Shown: in pieces, positions 8,801 to 16,504 of the stretch | Position numbering within the stretch: position 1 is the stretch's first letter | Layout of the letters: each line of letters starts with the position of its first letter | From: CAZAFD01 sp964484785 | GTDB taxonomy: Bacteria; Pseudomonadota; Alphaproteobacteria; Rickettsiales; UBA1997 | Assembly: GCA_964484785.1 (NCBI GenBank) | Contig: CAZAFD010000012.1 | Coordinates: 1-25,400 of the forward strand | DNA length: 25,400 bases | Direction: 5' to 3' | The notes under the pieces: generated by a model | What the model was told of the DNA's origin: nothing | The model's database searches: none | What the model saw: only the letters and a program-made list of their open reading frames with translations | Position numbers and translations under genes: made by a program

Positions 8801-9374
8801 TATAACCAAAGATTTTAATAATTGTTTTTGGTTCTAATTCATCTATGAATGCTAATATAGCATTCTTATATTCTTGATGTTTACTTATAACTGCATCAAT
8901 ATTTGAAATATTGTTCCTTCTAGCTTCTTGCTCTCTTATACGTAAAACAGATACTTTTAAGTATAAAATATTAAAGTAATCAATTGGATTATCTTTCTTT
9001 AACTGAATATATTTATCATCATGTAAGAAATCTATCTTATCAGTTAAAAAAGAGCTAGCATCTTCTAAGCCTGGATACTTTGATACTAAACCAAATAGCA
9101 GCATTAGTGGTGCTATATAGGTTGTTTTTAAATAATCACAACTACCAAGTACTAAGGTATAATCATCTTTGTTTATAAGTATATTTGCAGAATTAAATTT
9201 ACTAACAATAATCTCACTTTCAAATATGTCTCTCTCAACAGAAAACCTTTCTCCAAATTTAGACGCTAATATCAAATTACGCCTTGTGTATTTATTCAAT
9301 AATTCTGGAGTATAAGATGACCAACCTTTCTGTAATAGCTGTATTATTCTATCTTGAGTATCATTCTGATCCAT
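5886..9374 (-). CDS. Giant hypothetical protein 2 (1162 aa), paralogue family member
   Basis: Function unknown. Tandem paralogue of the 1271-aa protein, with the same order of shared segments: DNPIDYFNILYLK (near 130), FGYNGDKN, LREIYGYDVLEG, EFQGQNILSRWF (near 305), RDLDDPSKVKDINYFLNAPL (near 440), and the very conserved block at about 485-521 in the same position as in its neighbour. The C-terminal LIYPFTYLSYRIHIAIELKRQ comes shortly before an extended, charged tail of about 57 residues rich in E, R, S and T and ending in basic residues (VREGMRR). No signal peptide, clear membrane span or catalytic motif is visible. A single KCSEC pair is near 290. It has its own promoter. The tail could be a secretion signal, but nothing proves that. 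Confidence 0.9.
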   Translation of the reverse strand: MDQNDTQDRIIQLLQKGWSSYTPELLNKYTRRNLILASKFGERFSVERDIFESEIIVSKFNSANILINKDDYTLVLGSCDYLKTTYIAPLMLLFGLVSKYPGLEDASSFLTDKIDFLHDDKYIQLKKDNPIDYFNILYLKVSVLRIREQEARRNNISNIDAVISKHQEYKNAILAFIDELEPKTIIKIFGYNGDKNNLTITGPTKAIQRSRLQALREIYGYDVLEGIRFNDDETLQEYLQGKTIDSEKIDELGGANRGLIETIFFKWSAGQGEDEIAFKLIEKYMKCSECNIFETGTLEFQGQNILSRWFEKIFPHKKGDIEKVDSDIIDKYLDFFQKCFSESYISSKSLLEFLNTGNLVSAPRVHDTILEDLVAGNFIPHAYKFALDARTSATSVIGSIITIYQKLSNSANFNEEDKLKYKKKILDLLMQSLEVCNRDLDDPSKVKDINYFLNAPLTRMIHGASDDPVIVGTIADALLHIVKDKDVLSEEQITKVTEYLGRFGVVEAPNNVPGMKLYTSKELASILSERYRSYIEDEHIKLDTSHAPDFITSLMGCTNGRSPIYHGLHSPVSYKLKIFARDFSKGDNPLINSLLAAISGLRENPHCVSPCDVIKALADILDKSLNASSVTELDVEETYSAVLNILNKAMTSLSCVTDQRYLSEAEKIFKGVIYRHQSLDKIRKVFTSEKLDQEDGLEEIKSLFLQIQESFIQGDTFAKIDTGFLNPIEASRWDDILQANNSTWVERILEHTKSILEQRLKDGNITILPALRDIYTGTILPALVDATILQSNNEEAEELRHDTEARLTKFTSYARVLDQIKRYEAYIKITSLMGERQSLYDDILLKLLKGETLDKESKIQLFKVFDFLEYLLVSEQDVTKVHSILDVMKECLFDIAQDEGLRKEINKYYDEKLKVICYFDRLYKVLGHLDTIPEYTADIKKARLEAIRTLEKALKESHTLSKSDFNDTFIGYILNTNAIDSLPNFKETNILKYVETLFILRLTCSVFINNHSNNELLDAIISGIDKEIKTSCKISTSTLCVKRFEDLTKPLTKANYISRASDIARIYAKQVAFIKRAHKNLLFNLIYPFTYLSYRIHIAIELKRQRTSSGQKIIRKDVEEDHKSIAISEILESTPEQARTERQSPSRTQEEARLTVREGMRR

Positions 9375-9405
9375 ATATTTAAAAATATAATTAATCCATA
9401 TAGAT

Positions 9406-9434
9406 ATATTATATCATTTTGTTTAATTACGCAA
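9406..9434 (-). promoter_or_regulatory. Promoter of giant gene 2
   Basis: Minus strand: TTGCGT (9434-9429), 17 bases, TAATAT (9411-9406), about 32 bases before the ATG at 9374. TATAAT at a 15-base spacing overlaps the -10. The GTAATTAAA following the -35 core is identical to that of giant gene 1, which points to duplication of the promoter with the gene. Confidence 0.6.
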
Positions 9435-9475
9435 TAGAAGTGAGAGGAGAAAGTGTGTTGTTGGACTTTAATATA

Positions 9476-9503
9476 TTGTTTTTTTAATTACAAATCGTAA
9501 TAT
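9476..9503 (+). promoter_or_regulatory. Probable promoter of rne
   Basis: TTGTTT at 9476-9481 and TAATAT at 9498-9503, 16 bases apart, in the divergent gap between giant gene 2 and rne. Within it, ATTAC (9487-9491) and GTAAT (9497-9501) form a short inverted repeat that could be an operator or chance. An AGAGAGA-like SD precedes the ATG at 9553. Confidence 0.4.
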
Positions 9504-9552
9504 TCTCACGTTATTGAGTTAAAATAATACATATATCAGAGAGAAATAATAC

Positions 9553-11598
9553 ATGAACAGAAAGATACTAATAGATGCAGCGTTTCCAGAAGAAACAAGG
9601 GTTGCATTGATACAAAATAATATTTTATTAAATATAGATAGAGAAACTACTTCATACAAGCAATTAAGAGGCAATATTTATTTAGCCAAGGTAATTAAAG
9701 TTGAACCCTCTTTGCAAGCCGCTTTTGTTAATTATGGCGGGGATCGGCATGGCTTTTTACCATTTTCTGATATTCATCCAGACTACTATAATATACCAGA
9801 ATCAGATAAAACTGATTTGATGAGAGTTAGGTTTTTTGGTTTACAAGAAACCAAGGTTGTTGGTCATATCACACGACCAGAAAACGAAGAAGTCACAGCA
9901 GAAGATTTTGAAATTGAAAATCTAGTAAAGATTAGCGAAGATGGTCAGGTCTTAGAATCACAAGATGATATTATCAATGAATTTGAAAAAAATAATCAAA
10001 TTGAAGCCACACAGACTTTAGATGACCAAAGACTAGAAACATCAGAAGATAAATACACACAACTTGATGAAGACAGCGAAGAAAATATCACGGTAAACGC
10101 CTATTATAAAAACTATAAAATAGAAGATGTAATTAGAGATGGCCAATACTTGTTAGTACAGGTATTAAAGGAAGAAAGAGGCGAGAAAGGAGTTGCTCTA
10201 ACTACATATATATCCTTGGCTGGTAAGTATTGCGTCTTAATGGGTAATGTCACAGGTAAAGGTGGTATTTCTAAAAAGATTACCAATCTTAGAGATAGAA
10301 AAATTCTAAAAAATATACTACATACCATAAACCCTGATAACCATGAATCTGTTATAATCAGAACCGCAGGTATAGGCAGAAAACCAGAAGATATCTTAAG
10401 GGACTATCTATATCTACATAGACTTTGGGATATAATAGTAAAAACAGCTCTTTCATCTAAAGCTCCAACCTTTATTCATTCGGAAGACGATTTAATAAGA
10501 AGAACTATTAGAGAGTTGTGCGATGATACAGTTGATGAAATCATAGTTGAAGGTGAAAATGTTTGTAAAACTGTCAAGTATTTACTAAAAGTCATAATCC
10601 CTGAAGAAAATATCTCAGTTAAACAGTATAATGGTAAAACACCATTGTTTAATAAGCTTGGCATAGAAAATCAAGTTATAGAACTATATAATAACAAAAT
10701 TATATTACCTTCAGGCGGTTCAATTGTTATAGACCAAACAGAGGCCTTAGTGGCAATAGACGTCAATTCAGGCAAGTCTACTAGGGAAAAAAATATAGAA
10801 GAAACAGCCCTAATGACAAATCTAGAAGCAGCCGAAGAGATAGCACGTCAGATAAAATTAAGAGACATTGGTGGTTTGATAGTTATAGACTTCATAGATA
10901 TGGCTGAAGCCAAAAACAGACGAACCATAGAAAGAGCTTTACGAGATGCTACAAGCACAGATAAAGCTAAAATTCAAATAGAAAAGCTCTCGAATCTTGG
11001 TCTATTGGAAATGTCTAGGCAGAGGATCAATGCAAGCCTCGGCGAAAGGGTTAACGAAATATGCCCATTTTGTGAAGGACGTGGTAAGGTCAAATCTAAA
11101 AATATTGCTGTCTTAAATATATTAAGATCTATTAAATATATAGCTCGAGATAAAAATATTAAGGTCATTACTGTACTAACAAGCTTAGAAAATGTTTTAT
11201 ATCTATTAAATTATAAACTATCAGACATTTCCGGAATAGAGCAGGACTATGAAGTAAAAATTATGTTAGACGTTGGAAACAACCTAAAGAATAATGATTT
11301 TGAGATACAAAAAAGAACCGAGTTATCTGATGAAGAAAAATCTAATCTTAACCCTTTGCAACTTAAAGGCAAGGTTAATGAAATGATGAATGAAGAAAGT
11401 CTTCATAACGTTAAAGAAAAGGATATCCAGGAGTATAACTTTAATAATAATTGTTATCAAACACCTAAACCAAAACCTCTTGTTGCCAGGGCAACATCCA
11501 ACAGAAACAAAACACCAAACACTTCTTCTCGTAAGAAAAATAATGGAACCGGGTCAGGTTTTATTCAAAAATTTACAAGTCTTTTCAAATTTAAATAA
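9553..11598 (+). CDS. rne: Ribonuclease E (RNase E/G family)
   Basis: Endoribonuclease that cuts single-stranded AU-rich RNA with 5'-end sensing; it starts mRNA decay and processes rRNA and tRNA precursors. At 681 residues it has the full catalytic core and a short tail. The N-terminus (KQLRGNIYLAKV..VEPSLQAAFVNYGGDRHGF) opens the S1 domain, which is interrupted at about 95-190 by an acidic insertion, as in alphaproteobacterial RNase E. Catalytic metal ligands lie in AIDVNSG (D403, N405) and VIDFIDM (D446). The zinc-link CPFC is at 504-507. The last ~160 residues are polar, low in complexity and end in a basic amphipathic stretch (FIQKFTSLFKFK) that might bind RNA, membrane or a partner. It is transcribed alone and meets lptB tail to tail. 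Confidence 0.95.
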   Translation: MNRKILIDAAFPEETRVALIQNNILLNIDRETTSYKQLRGNIYLAKVIKVEPSLQAAFVNYGGDRHGFLPFSDIHPDYYNIPESDKTDLMRVRFFGLQETKVVGHITRPENEEVTAEDFEIENLVKISEDGQVLESQDDIINEFEKNNQIEATQTLDDQRLETSEDKYTQLDEDSEENITVNAYYKNYKIEDVIRDGQYLLVQVLKEERGEKGVALTTYISLAGKYCVLMGNVTGKGGISKKITNLRDRKILKNILHTINPDNHESVIIRTAGIGRKPEDILRDYLYLHRLWDIIVKTALSSKAPTFIHSEDDLIRRTIRELCDDTVDEIIVEGENVCKTVKYLLKVIIPEENISVKQYNGKTPLFNKLGIENQVIELYNNKIILPSGGSIVIDQTEALVAIDVNSGKSTREKNIEETALMTNLEAAEEIARQIKLRDIGGLIVIDFIDMAEAKNRRTIERALRDATSTDKAKIQIEKLSNLGLLEMSRQRINASLGERVNEICPFCEGRGKVKSKNIAVLNILRSIKYIARDKNIKVITVLTSLENVLYLLNYKLSDISGIEQDYEVKIMLDVGNNLKNNDFEIQKRTELSDEEKSNLNPLQLKGKVNEMMNEESLHNVKEKDIQEYNFNNNCYQTPKPKPLVARATSNRNKTPNTSSRKKNNGTGSGFIQKFTSLFKFK

Positions 11599-11607
11599 AG
11601 AACTTCC

Positions 11608-11654
11608 TTTGTCATTAAGAACAGCCCATCTTAAAGGTGGTTCTTAATGACAAG
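11608..11654. terminator. Convergent hairpin between rne and lptB
   Basis: Perfect 12-bp arms GTCATTAAGAAC (11611-11622) and GTTCTTAATGAC (11640-11651), extendable by two A/T pairs and one G-T. The 17-base loop can form a further small C/G pairing. No long T-run flanks it, so it is either a Rho-assisted bidirectional end or an mRNA-protecting stem. It fills the gap between the two convergent stop codons. Confidence 0.6.
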
Positions 11655-11659
11655 TGTAA

Positions 11660-12391
11660 TTATATATCATAAGTTTGGCCGAGATAAACTTCCTTAACCC
11701 TTTCGTTATGTATAATATCTCCTGCCCTACCCTCAGCTAAGATGGCGCCATTATAAACAATGTAAGCTCTATCCACCAAGGCGAGCGTTTCTCTAACATT
11801 ATGATCAGTAATGATCACACCTATCTTTTTTGTTTTTAAATGTTTAATTATTTCCATAATATCTGCTACAGCGATAGGATCCACTCCGGCGAAAGGTTCG
11901 TCTAGCAAAATAAACTTGGGATCCATAGCTAGAGCTCTAGCTATTTCAACTCTTCTTCTCTCTCCTCCTGACAAGGCCATAGCGGGAGTTTTTCTTAAAT
12001 GTTTTATAGAAAATTCATCTAACAAATTTAATAATTTGGCAACTCTTGCCTTCTTACTCCTTTCTACCATTTCTAATACTGATAAGATATTATTCTCGAT
12101 GGTCATGCCTCTAAAAATAGAAGTATCTTGTGGTAAATATCCAATTCCTAGTTGAGCTCTTTGATGCATAGCAAAGGAAGTAATATCCATATTATTTAGT
12201 AAAATCTTACCAGCATCTACCTTAAGTAAACCAACAATCATATAAAAACAGGTGGTTTTTCCAGCACCATTAGGACCTAAAAGCCCAATAATTTCACCCT
12301 CATTTACCTTTAAGGAAATATCTTTAACGGCTACTTTATCCTTGTAACTCTTTTTAAGAGAAGAAATTTCCAAAAAATTTTTACTTTCCAT
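11660..12391 (-). CDS. lptB: LptB, LPS export ABC transporter ATPase
   Basis: Cytoplasmic ATPase of the LptB2FG(C) complex that drives LPS from the inner membrane to the outer membrane. With the ATG at 12391 (MESKNF) the protein has 243 residues, the family's usual length. Upstream in-frame TTG (12421) and ATG (12418) would add ten or nine residues inside lptA and are less likely. Motifs: Walker A GPNGAGKT (39-46), Q-loop (Q88), signature LSGGE (140-144), Walker B ILLDE (161-165), H-loop H197. The family-typical start of the fold (GLLGPNGAGKTTCFYMIVG) and the FAGVDP D-loop fit LptB rather than a generic ABC ATPase. It overlaps lptA by 11 bases and is last in the cluster. lptC, lptF and lptG are not in the window. 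Confidence 0.95.
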   Translation of the reverse strand: MESKNFLEISSLKKSYKDKVAVKDISLKVNEGEIIGLLGPNGAGKTTCFYMIVGLLKVDAGKILLNNMDITSFAMHQRAQLGIGYLPQDTSIFRGMTIENNILSVLEMVERSKKARVAKLLNLLDEFSIKHLRKTPAMALSGGERRRVEIARALAMDPKFILLDEPFAGVDPIAVADIMEIIKHLKTKKIGVIITDHNVRETLALVDRAYIVYNGAILAEGRAGDIIHNERVKEVYLGQTYDI

Positions 12392-12899
12392 ACTTATTTT
12401 GTAAGCCCTCAAGATCATCAATAACTATCTTAACTCTTTGCCCGCCTTTCTTGTGGTCACCAATTATCTTAAACTCATTTTTAACCACATCGTATAGTAA
12501 TTCCTTACCATATACAATAGCATCCTTTTCTTTCAAAACCACATTATCCTTTAAAATAAGAGTATCCTTCTTTACTATATATTTAAAAGAATCTGAAGTA
12601 GCTTGCATTGTTTGATTTTTCAGAACAATATTATTGTTGCCAGTTATGGTTTTAATCTCAACCTTATTGTGACTATCCATGGAATAAAATACCTCCATCT
12701 TATCTCCAAAAAGAGTAAAATTCTCTTTCTCAACAAAAACATTACCAATTAAAACGATCTTATTACTCTTTTTGACAACAGTTATGGTATCTGCTTCTAA
12801 TTTAATATTATTCTTATGTATATCCACAACATCATTAGCCTTTATCTCAAAACTCCACATTATTAAGAATAAATAAAAAATTCCTATCACTCTCCGCAT
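12381..12899 (-). CDS. lptA: LptA/OstA-family periplasmic LPS transport protein
   Basis: LptA polymers form the periplasmic bridge that carries LPS from LptC to LptD. The protein has 172 residues with an N-terminal hydrophobic signal (about 3-21) and a plausible cleavage after KA near residue 22. The remainder is the repetitive beta-strand pattern of an OstA domain: D.I.....NKIVLIGNVFVEKENFTLFGDKMEV, then NIVLKNQTMQATSDSFKY and DNVVLKEKDAIVYGKELLYD. It starts inside lpxB (13-base overlap) and ends inside lptB (11-base overlap), so translation of the three is probably coupled. LptC shares part of this fold, but the position directly before lptB and the repeated OstA strands favour LptA. Confidence 0.88.
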   Translation of the reverse strand: MRRVIGIFYLFLIMWSFEIKANDVVDIHKNNIKLEADTITVVKKSNKIVLIGNVFVEKENFTLFGDKMEVFYSMDSHNKVEIKTITGNNNIVLKNQTMQATSDSFKYIVKKDTLILKDNVVLKEKDAIVYGKELLYDVVKNEFKIIGDHKKGGQRVKIVIDDLEGLQNKYGK

Positions 12900-14038
12900 A
12901 TCTTTTTCAATTCCTCTATTATTTTATCCGTGCTGCTTAACGAACTTCCAAAACCCAATAGTTTTATAGTATCACCTGTTACCTGTAATTGTCTCGACAA
13001 GTCGTCTTGATGTTCTAGTAAATAATCTACTTCCTTACTTATTTTATCAAGTGTACAATTTTCTAAAATGAATTCAGGAATAATCTCCTTATCATTAATA
13101 ATATTAATTAAATTAGCAAATCTTATCTTAAAGCATCTTCTAAAGATTCTAATTAAAGTATTAGTAAATATATTAAACTTATAAAAAATCACCATTGGAA
13201 TACCAAACTTGGCTATTTCTAAAGTATTAGTACCAGACTTAGCTAAAACCAATCTAGATTCCTTTATACCTTGCTCTTTTGATATAGTTTCGCTAATTAA
13301 TCTTACATCTGATAAATCAAAATTTTTGGAAACTAAATACTTTTGTATCGGTCCAATGGTATCTTCTGTACAAAAAAAATTATATCTGAAACCTGGATGT
13401 TTCTTTCTTATAACGCGTATAACTCCACAAGCCAATGGTAATAGAGCTTTTATTTCCGCTAATCTACTACCAGGAGTTATAGAAATCACATTACTGTCTG
13501 GTTTATAATAATTAAAATCTTTATCTTTGGTTTCATCAAAGATTGGATGCCCAACAAAAACCGATCTTAACCCATATTTTTCGAAAAACCTTGGTTCGAA
13601 AGGTAAAAGACACAACAATAAATCATAAAATTTAGCAATTTTTGCTGCCCTGCCCTCTCTATATGCCCAAACACTTGGAGCCACTAAATGCGCTGTTTTA
13701 ATATCAGCCTTTAACTTTTTAACTTTTTTTATAACTCTAAAACAAAAATCCGGCGCATCTATAGTCAGAACAAGATCTGGTTTTTCATAAATTATAAGTT
13801 TTGCTATCTCCTTTATTCTTTTAAGAATTTTAAATACCTTAGGTAAAACCTCAAAAAGACCCATGCATGAAACTTCACTAATTGGAAAAAGACTTTTAAA
13901 ACCCACTGCTTCCATAGCTTGTCCACCTAATCCAAATAGACTCACCCTATCCCCATATTCCTCTTTTAATCTCTTTATAATTAATGAACCCAGAAGATCT
14001 CCTGATTTCTCAGCAGCTATAATACATACTTTCTTCAT
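12887..14038 (-). CDS. lpxB: LpxB, lipid-A-disaccharide synthase
   Basis: GT19 glycosyltransferase that joins UDP-diacylglucosamine and lipid X to form the tetraacyl disaccharide of lipid A, at the inner membrane. It has 383 residues, the normal length. Visible hallmarks: N-terminal IIAAEKSGDLLG (usually GExSGD; here A replaces the first glycine), SCMGLFEVLP (57-66), IDAPDF with the conserved aspartate D94, HLVAPSVWAYREGR (117-130), LPFEPRFFEKYG, FVGHP (161-165), ITPGSRLAEI with R192, and SGTNTLEIA. Its ATG overlaps the stop of the 768-aa protein gene by four bases (ATGA), so it is translationally coupled to that unknown gene. Its presence implies the organism makes lipid A. Confidence 0.95.
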   Translation of the reverse strand: MKKVCIIAAEKSGDLLGSLIIKRLKEEYGDRVSLFGLGGQAMEAVGFKSLFPISEVSCMGLFEVLPKVFKILKRIKEIAKLIIYEKPDLVLTIDAPDFCFRVIKKVKKLKADIKTAHLVAPSVWAYREGRAAKIAKFYDLLLCLLPFEPRFFEKYGLRSVFVGHPIFDETKDKDFNYYKPDSNVISITPGSRLAEIKALLPLACGVIRVIRKKHPGFRYNFFCTEDTIGPIQKYLVSKNFDLSDVRLISETISKEQGIKESRLVLAKSGTNTLEIAKFGIPMVIFYKFNIFTNTLIRIFRRCFKIRFANLINIINDKEIIPEFILENCTLDKISKEVDYLLEHQDDLSRQLQVTGDTIKLLGFGSSLSSTDKIIEELKKICGE

Positions 14039-16341
14039 AAATAAATTTGATTATTTATAGGAATCATAGATTGATTAATCTTATCGAGATATAATTTAAA
14101 ATCATGATAAAAGTCATCTTTTAAAAAAATATTAATACTATTTTTATTAAAGGCTAATTTTAGCATTCCCGCCATAATTTTATCATCATTAGCATCTCTA
14201 TTTTCTAAAATATTAGAAATAGTTTCATTTATTTGTTTTAATAACACGTTTCTTAGAAGACTATCTGTTGTTCTATTAAATTCATGTTTGTCGCAAAAAT
14301 TGTTAACAGCATAGTTTGAGATTTTATTATACAGTCTATTTTTAGTATCATTGACATTATCTATACCGAGTAAAAATCTAATATATGATATACAAATATC
14401 ATTTAAATAATCACTATCACTGAGTTTAGTAATTCTGTAAACACTAGCCTTGATACATGACCATATCACTTCCTCAAGCCCTTTAAGGCTATTTTTATAA
14501 AAATTAAAATTAATAAGTTTCTTATATGCAACTTTCTTGTTAAACTTGCCGTTAATAGCAAACAATAGTGTAGTTACATTATTTTTCTTAGACAATTTGT
14601 AGTTATAAAGATAAAAATCATGGTCTAAATTATCACTCCATAAATCCAGCTCAAAAGATCTCTTTCTAAATCTTGATGTAAAGAGACTTTTCAGCATTGC
14701 ATAATACTTACTAATATGCTTATAGAAGAACTTACCGTTTTTATATCTAACAGAATAGTCACCAAAGGCACGACTATAGAAATACTTATCAATAATACTA
14801 CATAAATAATTCAAATCAGAACCAGCTATAAAAAACTTTAACCCATTAGTACATAAATATAATGGCATGATATTTCTCTTAAGAGAGAGACTATTATAGT
14901 TATTATTTATAATGTATAAAATTATATTTAATAATCTGTTATTCTCAAGACTTTTAAGATATTTACTATATAATTTATCCGCAGATTTTCCTGTAGCCCT
15001 GGTCTTTATAGCTGCAGCTATGATACTATACGGCCTCATGGATGTGGCATATAAAATCATATTATTTTTTAATAACTCTAGCCTTAGATATCTACTGCCA
15101 TTAAAGATGGAAGAATTTTGTGTATAATATGCCACTCTTGACTTATAGTATTCTTCGAAAGAACTATATACCTCAAGAAATCTTGTATATTTTTGTGGGC
15201 TAAAGTCGTCTCCTTTAAAAATATCTCGTAGGTCTTCTTCAGAAATTAATAGCCCTTCTTGTAACTTTTTTAAATTTGACATTTTGTTCAAGAAAAGCTC
15301 CTCGGATATAGTATTTAGCTTCAGGTTTCCATTACCATCTTGGTTTATATTAAAAATATGGTAAATCTTTGTTAGAAGACTGCTATTAATTTTTGTTTTT
15401 AATCTAATTAAAGCATCTGCAATAGTAATAGATACCTTATCATTTAATACAATGGGATGATTTAAATTAAAATTAACCTCTGAAATAACTAATAAATTAT
15501 TAAGATTATTTTCTATAAAGACACCAAGTTTATCTAAGACAAATAATAATAAATCTACCAAATCGGTATTATTTGGATTAACCAAAATCTTCTTTAGTAA
15601 AAAACCCAAAAAGGTAACGTAGGAATCCTCTTGTATCTTGATACTTTCATCCAAAAACAACTGGGTTAAACTTCTATCATAACTACTTATAGCAAATGCA
15701 CTAGAAAGTTTAAAAACATCTTCTGAACTAATAATGTCCTTAATTAGGGTATTACAATTGTTATTTATCAATGTTTTTAGGATTTCGAAATTATTAAAAT
15801 TTACGCTTTTATTTATTCTTAATCCTGGGTATTTATTATTGTACCTAACGATTAATTCTTTTACAAATCCCAACCTTGATAAATCCTTTGACTTCAAGAT
15901 ATATACAAAATCGTTATATAATAGCATATTACAGCTAGGATCGTACTCACTACAGAATAAATTTCGTTCTAATTCAATATTCTTTATAACTGAAGTTAAA
16001 ACAACATCTAAAGATTTTAAAAATTCTCTATTTTTTTCATAAAACTTACAAAGTATAAAAAATATACTTAATAAGTCTTTACTATTTATAACCTCGGGAT
16101 ACTTACTATAAATATTAAGATCTGCCTCATTCACGGCAAATATAAGTTTAATAAGAAGCTCTGGATATTCGCTATATTTTACAATCAACCTGCTAAGATC
16201 TTTATAGTCCTGATCAAATATTTGCTTGGTATACTCCAAAATCTTATTCTGTATACCACTTTCATTAAAATTTAAACTCAACAAGACTCTTTGTGCATCT
16301 AAAATTTCCCCTTGTACTTCAACCATCCTGATATGAGACAT
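14035..16341 (-). CDS. Hypothetical protein (768 aa), diverged member of the giant family
   Basis: Function unknown. The middle matches both giant proteins: NTLIKDIISSED, then NLNNLLVISEVNFNLNHPIV and SITIADALIRLKTK near residue 300, equivalent to the IREINYFLNVPLVEI / CTLADALLDLK stretch of giant 1. Further on, KYFYSRAFGDYSV near 525 corresponds to QKFFASNVCGDYSI in giant 1. It lacks the strongly conserved PGMKLYTSKE block, the long N-terminal region and the YPF..Y...ELK C-terminus. It is rich in Asn, Lys, Ile, Leu and Tyr, with no signal peptide or clear membrane span. It heads the cluster and overlaps lpxB by ATGA, so it probably shares a transcript with lpxB-lptA-lptB. A role in the envelope is a guess from position only. 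Upstream, a TTGAGT with TATTAT at 19-base spacing is a weak promoter candidate. Confidence 0.85.
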   Translation of the reverse strand: MSHIRMVEVQGEILDAQRVLLSLNFNESGIQNKILEYTKQIFDQDYKDLSRLIVKYSEYPELLIKLIFAVNEADLNIYSKYPEVINSKDLLSIFFILCKFYEKNREFLKSLDVVLTSVIKNIELERNLFCSEYDPSCNMLLYNDFVYILKSKDLSRLGFVKELIVRYNNKYPGLRINKSVNFNNFEILKTLINNNCNTLIKDIISSEDVFKLSSAFAISSYDRSLTQLFLDESIKIQEDSYVTFLGFLLKKILVNPNNTDLVDLLLFVLDKLGVFIENNLNNLLVISEVNFNLNHPIVLNDKVSITIADALIRLKTKINSSLLTKIYHIFNINQDGNGNLKLNTISEELFLNKMSNLKKLQEGLLISEEDLRDIFKGDDFSPQKYTRFLEVYSSFEEYYKSRVAYYTQNSSIFNGSRYLRLELLKNNMILYATSMRPYSIIAAAIKTRATGKSADKLYSKYLKSLENNRLLNIILYIINNNYNSLSLKRNIMPLYLCTNGLKFFIAGSDLNYLCSIIDKYFYSRAFGDYSVRYKNGKFFYKHISKYYAMLKSLFTSRFRKRSFELDLWSDNLDHDFYLYNYKLSKKNNVTTLLFAINGKFNKKVAYKKLINFNFYKNSLKGLEEVIWSCIKASVYRITKLSDSDYLNDICISYIRFLLGIDNVNDTKNRLYNKISNYAVNNFCDKHEFNRTTDSLLRNVLLKQINETISNILENRDANDDKIMAGMLKLAFNKNSINIFLKDDFYHDFKLYLDKINQSMIPINNQIYL

Positions 16342-16406
16342 GAATTTACTTAATTGAGTAAAGCATAATACTTATCCAAAATAAAAACAACTCAATGGTT
16401 GAAATA

Positions 16407-16428
16407 ATTTAGATTATAGAATCTAAAT
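16407..16428. repeat. Perfect 9-bp inverted repeat in the divergent promoter gap
   Basis: ATTTAGATT, loop ATAG, AATCTAAAT. Same core and loop as the element at 1616-1637, but the outer pairs are A-T where the other has G-C. It lies between the start of the 768-aa gene (minus) and ppa (plus), where both promoters should be, so an operator role is possible. Confidence 0.65.
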
Positions 16429-16504
16429 ACAATTTATACAATAAATTATTGCTTTTTATTAAACTATGACTACGCTCTTGAAAAACTTTAATATTTTTCA
16501 AATC

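Noticed and set aside
11390..11647. 85-codon plus-strand frame at the end of rne
   Set aside because: Out-of-frame overlap of the rne 3' end running into the convergent hairpin; no SD and no family.
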